Numbered from the stretch's first letter, positions 1-6,104 are shown. The stretch: DNA of 11,668 bases from Sabulitectum sp964571965 (GCA_964571965.1 CAZNFQ010000069.1:1-11668), one strand, 5' to 3'. The notes: a model not told the origin generated them from the letters alone. Made by a program: numbers and translations.

Positions 1-32
1 CCCAACGAGCTACCGAACTGCTCCACCCCGCG
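1..32 (-). tRNA. initiator tRNA-fMet, 5' part (truncated by window edge)
   Basis: Read on the minus strand from 32 to 1, the sequence folds as the first 32 nt of a tRNA: acceptor strand CGCGGGG, linker TG, D-stem GAGC paired with GCTC across the loop AGTTCGGTA, then the 5' anticodon-stem strand TTGGG, where the window ends. Three marks point to the bacterial initiator rather than an elongator: C at position 1 (the C1xA72 mismatch that allows formylation), an A11:U24 pair in the D-stem, and GGG closing the anticodon stem (the three G:C pairs needed for P-site entry). The anticodon and 3' half lie outside the window, so CAU is inferred. It sits just downstream of, and on the same strand as, the PorV/PorQ gene but has its own promoter. 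Confidence 0.9.
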
Positions 33-43
33 ATTGGAGTGCG

Positions 44-72
44 AATATAAGGAGCTTGCGCGATTTAGTCAA
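44..72 (-). promoter_or_regulatory. sigma70-type promoter of tRNA-fMet
   Basis: On the minus strand TTGACT (72-67) is followed after exactly 17 nt by TATATT (49-44). The predicted start is near 37, leaving about 5 nt of leader before the tRNA 5' end at 32. The stretch after the -10 (CGCACTCC) is GC-rich, as in stringently controlled stable-RNA promoters. The -35 lies only 6 nt beyond the PorV/PorQ stop codon. Visible in sequence; activity is inferred. Confidence 0.8.
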
Positions 73-78
73 CTGCTG

Positions 79-996
79 TCAGAGATCTATCCCCAGCGTT
101 ATCCTGTGGGTATTGCCCAGGTCAGCATAGGGCTTCCAGGCGTAGTCCAGGGAGAACTGGTTATACTTTGTTCCCATTCCGAATCCCATGGCATCTATGA
201 AGCCGCCTCCGGCTGCATCAGCAGTGTCCATTGCCTTAAGGCTCCAGCCGGCTCTCAGGGCCAGCATATCTATGGGTTTGTACTCGGCTCCCATCGCTGC
301 GTCGAACTCTCCTTCGAAGGGCATTGTTGCATCTGCCGCCAGAAGAAGGTTGCCCTGGAGAAGCTGCTGGGAGACACCTGCTGATATCTCTGTGGGCATG
401 GGGTCATTCTCGCTGTAGAAGGCCTTGGTTTGAATTCCTGCGTTCCTTACCACAAGAGCTCCTGCGAAACCTCTGAGGGAAGACGGGCAGTAAATGCCTC
501 CAATATCAACTGAGAAACCGTTGGCGTTGTATGTGTCTATCTGGGAGTAGATGAACCTGCCTGTTGCGCCAACCGAGATGTCTTCCGTAAGGGGTTTGGC
601 CCATGTGCCTGCCAGAGCCATGCTGCTTGAGGAAAACTGCTCGCCTGTTCCTGTGGGATCTTCCATGGTGGTGCGGTCGAAGCTGCCTCCATAGAAGTAG
701 TTGAGAGAGACTCCAACGGTACTGCTTTCCCTGGGGTTCACCCAGCCGACGAAACCTGCCTGCATGTCCATCATGTAACTGGTGTAAGTTGTGGAAAGCG
801 TGCTCTTATCAGTGGCGGCAGCTGCGGCAGGATTCCAGTAAAGGGAAAGGGGATCACCGGGAACGGCTGTAAATGCACCGCCCATTGCAACCGCCCTGGC
901 ACCGGCAGGAACCTGAAGGAAGGTGAACCCTGTGGTTCCGTCGCCTGCAAGGGCAGCGACAGCTGTGATCAGTATCAGTGCGCAGGTCAGTTTCAT
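79..996 (-). CDS. PorV/PorQ family outer-membrane protein
   Basis: A 305-residue protein with a clear Sec signal peptide (hydrophobic stretch about residues 4-17, likely cleavage after VAALA). The mature N-terminus carries the hallmark of the PorV/PorQ (UPF0164) family: FLQVPAGARAVAMGGAFTAV, then a short gap and SLYWNPAA. The remainder alternates Gly/aromatic strands ending in a Leu, as expected for an outer-membrane beta-barrel. Family members in FCB bacteria are FadL-like barrels; some (PorV) shuttle substrates of the type IX secretion system, but no T9SS gene is seen here, so secretion, porin and structural roles all remain possible. The ATG at 996 is preceded by AGGGAG and starts 1 nt after the upstream gene's TAA, making it the last gene of the five-gene minus-strand operon. 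No terminator separates it from tRNA-fMet. Confidence 0.85.
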   Translation of the reverse strand: MKLTCALILITAVAALAGDGTTGFTFLQVPAGARAVAMGGAFTAVPGDPLSLYWNPAAAAATDKSTLSTTYTSYMMDMQAGFVGWVNPRESSTVGVSLNYFYGGSFDRTTMEDPTGTGEQFSSSSMALAGTWAKPLTEDISVGATGRFIYSQIDTYNANGFSVDIGGIYCPSSLRGFAGALVVRNAGIQTKAFYSENDPMPTEISAGVSQQLLQGNLLLAADATMPFEGEFDAAMGAEYKPIDMLALRAGWSLKAMDTADAAGGGFIDAMGFGMGTKYNQFSLDYAWKPYADLGNTHRITLGIDL

Positions 997-997
997 A

Positions 998-1447
998 TTA
1001 TTCTCCCTGTATTGTCGAGTCCGGCTCCGCCGGGATCAAAATTTCATCATCGTGATGCAATGGTCGCATGGCTGAGTAAACATAAACGCTTTCAGCAGAT
1101 GCCCCGTAGAGCATGTCTGTTACTTCCACCACAACCCTTGTGAGCACCTGAATGTCTCCCGTTGAGTATGAGAGTACCGGGAGATCATCTGGATACTCAT
1201 CTGTAATATTCACTTCCGGGGTGAAGAGTTCCATTTGAAGGTCGAGAACCGCTTCTCCCCCGGCTCCGCAGACAACCCCCTGAAGACTTTCAGGTGAAAA
1301 CACCCACAGAGTGCAGGGTTCGTCTATGGTCAAATATAAGCCTCTGCGCCACTGACAGGTGTAACCCTGAAAACTGTACTCGTCGAGAAATGAGCTCACA
1401 TCTTCTGAAAGAGAGATGGTAAGGCAGAGAAGAAGAGCTGCTGCCAC
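998..1447 (-). CDS. small exported protein of unknown function
   Basis: About 149 residues, starting with GTG at 1447, 2 nt after the stop of the upstream permease gene. The N-terminus (AAALLLCLTISLS) is hydrophobic and looks like a signal peptide, but with this start it lacks a basic n-region. The frame stays open upstream into the permease gene and would add RNERLTV, so the true start could lie further up at an unusual codon. The mature part is acidic, has two Cys that could pair (in GYTCQW and EPCTLW) plus one in VVCGAG, and ends in a Pro/Glu-rich tail. I recognise no family. Its place between the sugar-type permeases and the PorV/PorQ barrel, within one coupled transcript, suggests an envelope protein; I would not assign a function. 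Confidence 0.7.
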   Translation of the reverse strand: MAAALLLCLTISLSEDVSSFLDEYSFQGYTCQWRRGLYLTIDEPCTLWVFSPESLQGVVCGAGGEAVLDLQMELFTPEVNITDEYPDDLPVLSYSTGDIQVLTRVVVEVTDMLYGASAESVYVYSAMRPLHHDDEILIPAEPDSTIQGE

Positions 1448-1449
1448 CG

Positions 1450-2220
1450 TCAGTCTTTCATTCCGGAGCGGGAGTAACTTGCCACAAGCTGCTTCTGGGC
1501 GAAGAGGAACAGGATGAGAAGGGGAAGGATGCTGAAGGTGGATGCTGCCATGAGAAGCTGGTAGTTGCTGGACTGTTCCTGGTTGAAGTAGCTGAGACCG
1601 ACCTGAAGAACCCGGAGGTTTTCAGAATGGGTCACAACCAGAGGCCACATGAAACTGTTCCAGGAGCCAATGACATTGAACAGCGTTATGGTGGCAATTA
1701 CCGAACGGGACAGGGGCAGTGCCACCCTCCAGAGATAACCGAACCTGCTGCAGCCGTCGAGTCTGGCGGCCTCATAAAGGGATTTCGGCAGTGTTTTGAA
1801 ATGCTGCCTTAAAAGAAAGATGCTGAACACGTTGGCGGTCCAGGGAACTATCAGGGCCATATACGTATCCACCCAGCCAATTTTGGAGAGAAGCACATAA
1901 CTTGGAGCCAGATAAACCGGCTGGGGCACCATCATGGTGGAAAGGAACAGCAGGAACATCATATCTCTGCCGGGATACTCCATGGTTGCGAAAGCATACG
2001 CCGCCAGAGAGGATGTAATCAGAACCCCGATGAGAGTCAGTCCTGTAACAAGCAACGTGTTAAGGAAATATGTCTGGAATGGAACCCTGTTCCAGGCCTC
2101 AACATAGTTGCTTAAGCCTCCCTGTTCCAAACTGGTGGAAACCATCCACAGGAAAGGCATCAGCATTATCAGGCTGCCTGCTATGAGGAAAAAGTGCTTG
2201 AGAATTCCTGCTGTTTTCAT
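1450..2220 (-). CDS. carbohydrate-type ABC transporter permease (MalG/UgpE-like)
   Basis: A 256-residue inner-membrane permease of the binding-protein-dependent transport family. About six hydrophobic segments are visible (around residues 8-28, 55-78, 86-110, 120-138, 175-195 and 224-243). The cytoplasmic EAA loop that docks on the ATPase is EAARLDGCSRFGYLWRVALP (about 150-169), and the pattern is typical of MalG/UgpE/LacG-type partners. The first periplasmic segment after helix 1 (SLEQGGLSNYVEAW) is short compared with the usual family layout. The ATG at 2220 overlaps the stop of the partner permease in an ATGA (2217-2220), implying coupled 1:1 synthesis. Expected partners are a periplasmic binding protein and an MsmX/UgpC-type ATPase, neither of which is in the window. 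The substrate cannot be told from sequence; sugar, oligosaccharide or glycerol-3-phosphate are all possible. Confidence 0.9.
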   Translation of the reverse strand: MKTAGILKHFFLIAGSLIMLMPFLWMVSTSLEQGGLSNYVEAWNRVPFQTYFLNTLLVTGLTLIGVLITSSLAAYAFATMEYPGRDMMFLLFLSTMMVPQPVYLAPSYVLLSKIGWVDTYMALIVPWTANVFSIFLLRQHFKTLPKSLYEAARLDGCSRFGYLWRVALPLSRSVIATITLFNVIGSWNSFMWPLVVTHSENLRVLQVGLSYFNQEQSSNYQLLMAASTFSILPLLILFLFAQKQLVASYSRSGMKD

Positions 2221-3173
2221 GAGTAATGCACCCTTTTCTCGCCTACTCTCCTTTGAATGATGGTAAGAATGAGAAGAACGAAGAACAGGAATACACTGAT
2301 AGCACTTGCGTATCCGATGTCGAACCTGTCAAAGGCTTTCTGGAACAGATAGAAGACTATCACATTGGTGGTTCCCAGGGGCCCCCCTCCCGGAGGAGGA
2401 GTCATTACGTATACCAGGGCGAAGGTCTGGAAAGATGCAATGGTGCTCATTATAAGAACATAGAACGTGGTGGGGGAGAGAAGGGGCCAGGTAACATGCC
2501 TGAAGGTCCCCCACTTCCCGGCCCCGTCAAGTCTTGCAGCTTCGTAATATGTGTTTGAGATGTTCTCAAGGCCTGCCAAAAAAAGAACGGTGTTGTAACC
2601 TATGCTTTTCCAGACACTCACTATCATCAGTGACACAAGGGCAAGGCTTGGACCGGCTAGAATACCTTCCGGCTTGAGTCCCAGGGGAGCGAGCATCATC
2701 TCGAAGATACCTCTCGGTTCCCGGAGCCACATAAGAGGATCACCGCCAAAAGCTGTTATCACCCCGTTAATGGGACCGGCTTCCGGCTTGAAGAGCCATG
2801 TCCAGACCACGGAAACGGCAACCGCGGAAGTTACCACCGGGAGGAAATATATGGTTCTGTAGACGGTTTTACCCTTCAGCTCTCCCCTGAGGAGCATTGC
2901 AAGGAAAAGGGGTATAACTATTCCAGCGGGAACGACGCCCAGAACGAAAAAGACCGTATTGGAAACACTTTTCCAGAATCTGGCATCTGAAAACATTCTC
3001 TGATAGTTGTCCAGACCGGAAAAGCCGTGAAACCCGCCTATATCATAATCGGTGAAGGATGCGGTGAAGCTGGCCAGAATGGGTATGGTTCTGAAACAGA
3101 TAACGATGATCAGTGCCGGCAGCAGGTAGAGATATGGGGTAAACCGGGAACCTTTTTTCATTTTCTCTCTCAC
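2217..3173 (-). CDS. carbohydrate-type ABC transporter permease (MalF/UgpA-like)
   Basis: A 318-residue permease, partner of the adjacent MalG-like gene. Helix 1 (about residues 12-38, FTPYLYLLPALIIVICF) is followed by the periplasmic FSGLDNYQRMFSD motif seen in UgpA/LacF proteins, then several further membrane segments. The EAA loop is EAARLDGAGKWGTFRHVTWP (about 211-230). A stretch near 148-175 (WLREPRGIFEMMLAPLGL) forms a longer periplasmic loop. The listed start is GTG at 3173, overlapping the upstream stop as GTGA. An ATG at 3161 (four codons later, MKKGSRF) with GAGAG just upstream is an equally good start. With the MalG-like protein it would form the heterodimeric membrane channel of an importer driven by an ATPase encoded elsewhere. 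Confidence 0.9.
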   Translation of the reverse strand: MREKMKKGSRFTPYLYLLPALIIVICFRTIPILASFTASFTDYDIGGFHGFSGLDNYQRMFSDARFWKSVSNTVFFVLGVVPAGIVIPLFLAMLLRGELKGKTVYRTIYFLPVVTSAVAVSVVWTWLFKPEAGPINGVITAFGGDPLMWLREPRGIFEMMLAPLGLKPEGILAGPSLALVSLMIVSVWKSIGYNTVLFLAGLENISNTYYEAARLDGAGKWGTFRHVTWPLLSPTTFYVLIMSTIASFQTFALVYVMTPPPGGGPLGTTNVIVFYLFQKAFDRFDIGYASAISVFLFFVLLILTIIQRRVGEKRVHYS

Positions 3174-4231
3174 TGGAACAGCGAATGGGTAAAGGTCATT
3201 GACTCTCCGTCGGTAAACAGGAAGATATTGCCATAAAGGTCCGTGCGCAAGATTTCAGCACCGACATTCTCCCACTCTTCCACAACGTCGGTATGAGGAT
3301 GTCCGAAGGGGTTATTCCTGCCACAGCAGAAAACAGCCATCTGAGGGCGGGTTCTTCTGAACCAGGGAGGAAAGAGGGAAGACCTGCTGCCATGGTGGGG
3401 AACTTTCATAACAGTTACAGGAACCTGTTCCCCGGTCATTTTCATAATGGATTCAATCTCTATGTCCCCGGTGATCAAAAGGGAAAACCCTCCGCAAAGT
3501 ACAAAGTAGACCGCCGACGCTTCATTGGGAGATCCCGCTCCCCTTTCAAGCCATACCACTTCTACTGAAACATCATCTGTCAATTCCCACCTGTCGCCCC
3601 GGTTTGCAGTTATGTATTCTACCCGTTCATCAAGGGCGTACTGCAGCAGTTCCTCATATACCGGGGACGGATGACTGATAGCAGGATCTATCAGCACTGG
3701 GCAGTGAAAAACCTCCATGGCATCCAGGCAGCCCCCGATGTGGTCAGCATGGGGATGTGTAAAGGCAATCACGGTGAGAGTATCGAAACCGCTTTCATGA
3801 AGCCTTTGAACTACGGGAGCCCTGATATTGCCTTCCCCGGGTGGTCCGCCGTCGATCAGCCAGGCTTCATTCCCCGCCTTCAGGGCTATGGCATCGCCAT
3901 TACCCACATCCAGGAATACCACCGTTAAAAGGGTGTCGCCAGGAGCCCCGATTGGAATAGTATTCCCCTGGAATTCGGGAACTTCCACCGGCAGCGCAGA
4001 TACATATGGATAGATGGATTCCAGGGTTCCAGGACCTATTCCAGGAACGAAGAGCAGTTCTTCAACGGAAAGGAAATCGGATATTGTTTCCCTGTAATCT
4101 ATTATTGCATCTGCAGTGGCTCTTGAGATTCCCTGGATGTTTTCCAACTGGTTCCGGTTTGCAGAATTGATGTCCACGGGTGGAGGGTCCAACAGCGTTG
4201 ACAGAACTATAATGGTTAATAATAACGACAT
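3170..4231 (-). CDS. membrane-anchored ComEA-like HhH + ComEC-like MBL-fold protein
   Basis: A 353-residue protein (from ATG 4231) joining two modules. A hydrophobic N-terminal segment (1-13) is followed by a ComEA-type double helix-hairpin-helix (about 19-78, VDINSANRNQLENIQGIS ... LLFVPGIGPGTLESIYPYV), a non-specific DNA-binding fold. The rest (about 100-353) is a metallo-beta-lactamase domain of the ComEC/Rec2 C-terminal type: LDVGNGDA, HPHADH (159-164), the aspartate of LLITGD (256), and PHHGS (278-282). The metal ligands look intact. The ComEC channel and OB domains are absent. Function inferred: extracytoplasmic DNA-binding nuclease or phosphodiesterase. In-frame GTG at 4243 and TTG at 4252 would add the basic stretch KRVSRG and give a better signal anchor, so the start is uncertain. 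First gene of the operon; its stop overlaps the MalF-like start. Confidence 0.82.
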   Translation of the reverse strand: MSLLLTIIVLSTLLDPPPVDINSANRNQLENIQGISRATADAIIDYRETISDFLSVEELLFVPGIGPGTLESIYPYVSALPVEVPEFQGNTIPIGAPGDTLLTVVFLDVGNGDAIALKAGNEAWLIDGGPPGEGNIRAPVVQRLHESGFDTLTVIAFTHPHADHIGGCLDAMEVFHCPVLIDPAISHPSPVYEELLQYALDERVEYITANRGDRWELTDDVSVEVVWLERGAGSPNEASAVYFVLCGGFSLLITGDIEIESIMKMTGEQVPVTVMKVPHHGSRSSLFPPWFRRTRPQMAVFCCGRNNPFGHPHTDVVEEWENVGAEILRTDLYGNIFLFTDGESMTFTHSLFQ

Positions 4232-4302
4232 ACCCCTTGACACCCGCTTCAATGTTGGAGAGTGTAGTAATCTCTGAATATAGAACGAAAGGGGAAACCT
4301 GT

Positions 4303-4746
4303 TTGAAAAATATCTATTTTGTAATTCTTGCTCTGCTTTGTTCGGCATCCTTCGCCGGTCACCTGAGACTGGAAAACAGCGGATATGAAACCGTTGCCTA
4401 CGTGCGCGAAGACGGCCGGATAGAAGATGCTTCATTCATGCCTCTCGGCAGGATGGTTACCGATGAAGACATGGACATGATAAGAATAGAAGACAACGAT
4501 TTCAACGTGCTCGGCTACATAGACGGAGACGAATTTCTTGATTCGGACGAAGAGCCTATGTATGAGATAACCAGGGACGGCAGACTGAAAAACCACCGTT
4601 TCAGAGATGTGCTGACAATCCGCGATGACGGAACGGTTGAAACCCCGTCCTTCAACGTTGTTCTCTACACCGACGGTTCCCATGAAGACCTTAAACACCG
4701 TATAGCGGTTTATCTGATCTACTTCAGCGACCTGGTAGAAGAGTAA
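4303..4746 (+). CDS. small secreted acidic repeat protein (beta-flower-like)
   Basis: Start chosen at TTG 4303: GAAAGGGG (4286-4294) lies 8 nt upstream, and the protein then begins with a textbook signal peptide, MKNIYFVILALLCSASFA, cleaved before GHLRL. An upstream ATG at 4237 would bury that signal behind 22 unlikely residues. The mature part (about 129 residues) is strongly acidic and made of imperfect units of about 20 residues centred on a D-G turn followed by a hydrophobic-x-D/E step and a Phe: EDGRIEDASFMPLG, DNDFNVLGYIDGD, RDGRLKNHRF, DDGTVETPSFNVVLYTDG. This resembles the short repeats of the five-fold beta-flower proteins known from Bacteroides; that match is by eye only. It is transcribed alone, divergently from the HhH-MBL operon, and ends at a strong terminator. 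Confidence 0.78.
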   Translation: MKNIYFVILALLCSASFAGHLRLENSGYETVAYVREDGRIEDASFMPLGRMVTDEDMDMIRIEDNDFNVLGYIDGDEFLDSDEEPMYEITRDGRLKNHRFRDVLTIRDDGTVETPSFNVVLYTDGSHEDLKHRIAVYLIYFSDLVEE

Positions 4747-4755
4747 AACAAGTTT

Positions 4756-4783
4756 CCGCCGTCAGGTTGACGGCGGTTTCTTT
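4756..4783 (+). terminator. rho-independent terminator
   Basis: A perfect 9-bp GC-rich stem (CCGCCGTCA, 4756-4764, with TGACGGCGG, 4768-4776) closes on a 3-nt loop and is followed by TTTCTTT (4777-4783). It begins 10 nt after the stop codon of the small secreted repeat protein, so it ends that transcript. Its 3' arm also contains the -35 of the lexA promoter. Confidence 0.93.
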
Positions 4784-4795
4784 GACTCCTATAGT
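4767..4795 (+). promoter_or_regulatory. lexA promoter, -35 inside the upstream terminator
   Basis: TTGACG (4767-4772) and TATAGT (4790-4795) are separated by exactly 17 nt, a near-consensus sigma70-type promoter. The predicted start, about 4801-4803, falls within the LexA-box palindrome and gives a leader of about 20 nt carrying AGGAGG. Sequence-based; not experimentally known here. Confidence 0.78.
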
Positions 4796-4807
4796 AAACA
4801 TATGTTT
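4796..4807 (+). promoter_or_regulatory. LexA operator (SOS box, Gram-positive/Bacillus type)
   Basis: AAACATATGTTT is a perfect 12-bp palindrome directly after the -10 of the lexA promoter. It matches the Bacillus-type LexA/DinR consensus CGAACRNRYGTTYC at 11 of 14 positions (the differences are in the outer bases), and not the E. coli CTGT-N8-ACAG type. Position over the predicted transcription start implies that bound LexA blocks initiation and represses its own gene. Confidence 0.75.
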
Positions 4808-4822
4808 TCAAGGAGGTAGTCG

Positions 4823-5455
4823 ATGAACAGTGATCTTACGGCCAGGCAGAAACAGTTTCTTGATTTCATAGAGAACTTCATTAATGAAAAGGGTTATCCT
4901 CCATCCATCAGGGAAACCCAGAAAGCCTTCAGCCTGAAGAGCACCAAGGGAGTCAAAGACCACATAGACAGGCTGGTGGAGAAGGGTTATCTGGAAAGGG
5001 AAAACGGCTCTGCAAGGGCTATTTCTCTGTGCTCTTCCCAGCGAAGCATACGAGGCTTTGTTCCCGTCTCCATAGCGCCTATTGTGGGTCGGGTTGCAGC
5101 TGGGTCGCCGATTCTTGCGGAAGAAAATGAAGAAGGATCCCTGCCTGTTCCGGAACGATTCAGGGGAATCAAGGGCCTTTTCTGGCTCAGGGTTCAGGGC
5201 GACAGCATGATAGAAGACGGCATCTTCCACAAAGACCTGGTGCTTGTTCATCCTGTGCCTTTCGTGGACCAGGGAACAATTGCGGTTGTGATGGTAGACG
5301 ATGAGGCAACGGTAAAAAGATTTTACAGGTACGGAGATACTGTCAAGCTGGTACCGGGAAATCCTGATTTCAAGGTAATGGAATACTTCGGCAGGGAATG
5401 TGAAAACATCAGTCTTGTTGGCAAGGTTGCAGCCGTCTTCAGGTTTCTTTCCTGA
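4823..5455 (+). CDS. lexA: LexA repressor (SOS response regulator)
   Basis: A 210-residue LexA. The N-terminal winged-helix DNA-binding domain (about 1-70) includes the typical TARQKQFLDFIENFI and PPSIRETQKAFSLKSTKGVKDHI. The C-terminal S24-type self-cleavage domain has the scissile Ala-Gly in RVAAGSP (A93-G94), the nucleophile Ser128 in QGDSMIEDG, and the general-base Lys165 in DEATVKRFYR. In the known mechanism, RecA filaments on single-stranded DNA trigger self-cleavage and derepress DNA-repair genes. The ATG at 4823 has AGGAGG 7 nt upstream. It has its own promoter and a palindromic operator just upstream, consistent with autoregulation. It converges with the HAD phosphatase gene, and the coding regions overlap tail-to-tail by 17 nt (5439-5455) with no terminator between them. 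Confidence 0.96.
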   Translation: MNSDLTARQKQFLDFIENFINEKGYPPSIRETQKAFSLKSTKGVKDHIDRLVEKGYLERENGSARAISLCSSQRSIRGFVPVSIAPIVGRVAAGSPILAEENEEGSLPVPERFRGIKGLFWLRVQGDSMIEDGIFHKDLVLVHPVPFVDQGTIAVVMVDDEATVKRFYRYGDTVKLVPGNPDFKVMEYFGRECENISLVGKVAAVFRFLS

Positions 5456-6077
5456 AAAGCTCCTCTATCAGATCAACCACATCCCGCGGTGAGTTTGCCT
5501 TCAGCGCTCCCATGTGCTCTTCCGAACCTCCATAGCCGTATGCACATGCTATCGCTGGAAGGGAAAGTTCCCGGGCAGCCTGAATATCGTGGTATCTGTC
5601 CCCCACCATAACTGTGAAGTCGTATCCCTCCGCCAGGCGCTTCAAACGATTCGTTTTCGATGCTTCCGAACCCCTTCCCACAAGCTCCATGAAATAGCCT
5701 CGGATCCCAAGGCTTCCAGTCACCTCTTCCATGTAGTCCATATGGGCATTGGAAAGAACTGCCAGGTCGAAACCCCTCTCTTCGAGTTCGTCAAGCATCT
5801 TCACCGTTCCCGGATAAAGGGCTCCCCTTTCCGGTATCGTGACAGACTGATGGCGGCGGACACCCGCCATGAACCTTTCAAATGTTTCCCGGTCATTTCT
5901 TCCTGTGAGAACCCTGCAGAATTCCTCAAGCGGCTCTCCGTAAAGGGAGTTTATCAGGTCATACGAAGGTTCCTTTAAGCCGGTAACATCAGCAGCAGCC
6001 CTTGCAATTGCAGGAGCCAGAGCAAGTTCCGTATGATGCAGAGTGCCGTCCAGATCGAATACAACAATTTTTTTCAA
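5439..6077 (-). CDS. HAD-superfamily phosphatase (phosphoglycolate-phosphatase-like)
   Basis: A 212-residue HAD hydrolase of subfamily I with an alpha-helical cap. Motif I is VFDLDGTLHHT (nucleophile Asp8, acid/base Asp10), motif II LSNAHMD (Ser109), motif III Lys141 in SEASKTNRL, and motif IV MVGDRYHDIQAA (Asp160, Asp164). All catalytic positions are present, so it should be an active Mg-dependent phosphatase for a small phosphorylated metabolite. Phosphoglycolate phosphatase (Gph) or pyrophosphatase PpaX are the nearest labels, but substrate cannot be assigned. The start is TTG at 6077, with GGAGG 5 nt upstream and the motif-I aspartate at the expected distance from the N-terminus. It is divergent from a second HAD phosphatase 42 bp away and overlaps lexA at the 3' ends by 17 nt. 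Confidence 0.9.
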   Translation of the reverse strand: MKKIVVFDLDGTLHHTELALAPAIARAAADVTGLKEPSYDLINSLYGEPLEEFCRVLTGRNDRETFERFMAGVRRHQSVTIPERGALYPGTVKMLDELEERGFDLAVLSNAHMDYMEEVTGSLGIRGYFMELVGRGSEASKTNRLKRLAEGYDFTVMVGDRYHDIQAARELSLPAIACAYGYGGSEEHMGALKANSPRDVVDLIEELFRKET

Positions 6078-6104
6078 TATTCCTCCAGTCTCCGTGGAAA
6101 GGGG

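Noticed and set aside
34..384. Plus-strand open frame of 116 codons
   Set aside because: Runs antisense through the tRNA promoter and the PorV/PorQ gene, with no ribosome-binding site and no protein-like pattern.
4237..4242. Perfect -35 hexamer TTGACA upstream of the small secreted gene
   Set aside because: No -10-like hexamer at 16-18 nt; the nearest candidates are at 20-22 nt. TTGGAG (4255-4260) with TATAGA (4279-4284) at 18 nt is possible but would start inside the ribosome-binding site.
4232..4435. N-terminal extension of the HhH-MBL protein back to ATG 4435
   Set aside because: It would overlap the signal peptide of the divergent repeat protein and adds an Arg-rich, non-conserved stretch before the membrane anchor. 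The start is more likely ATG 4231, GTG 4243 or TTG 4252.
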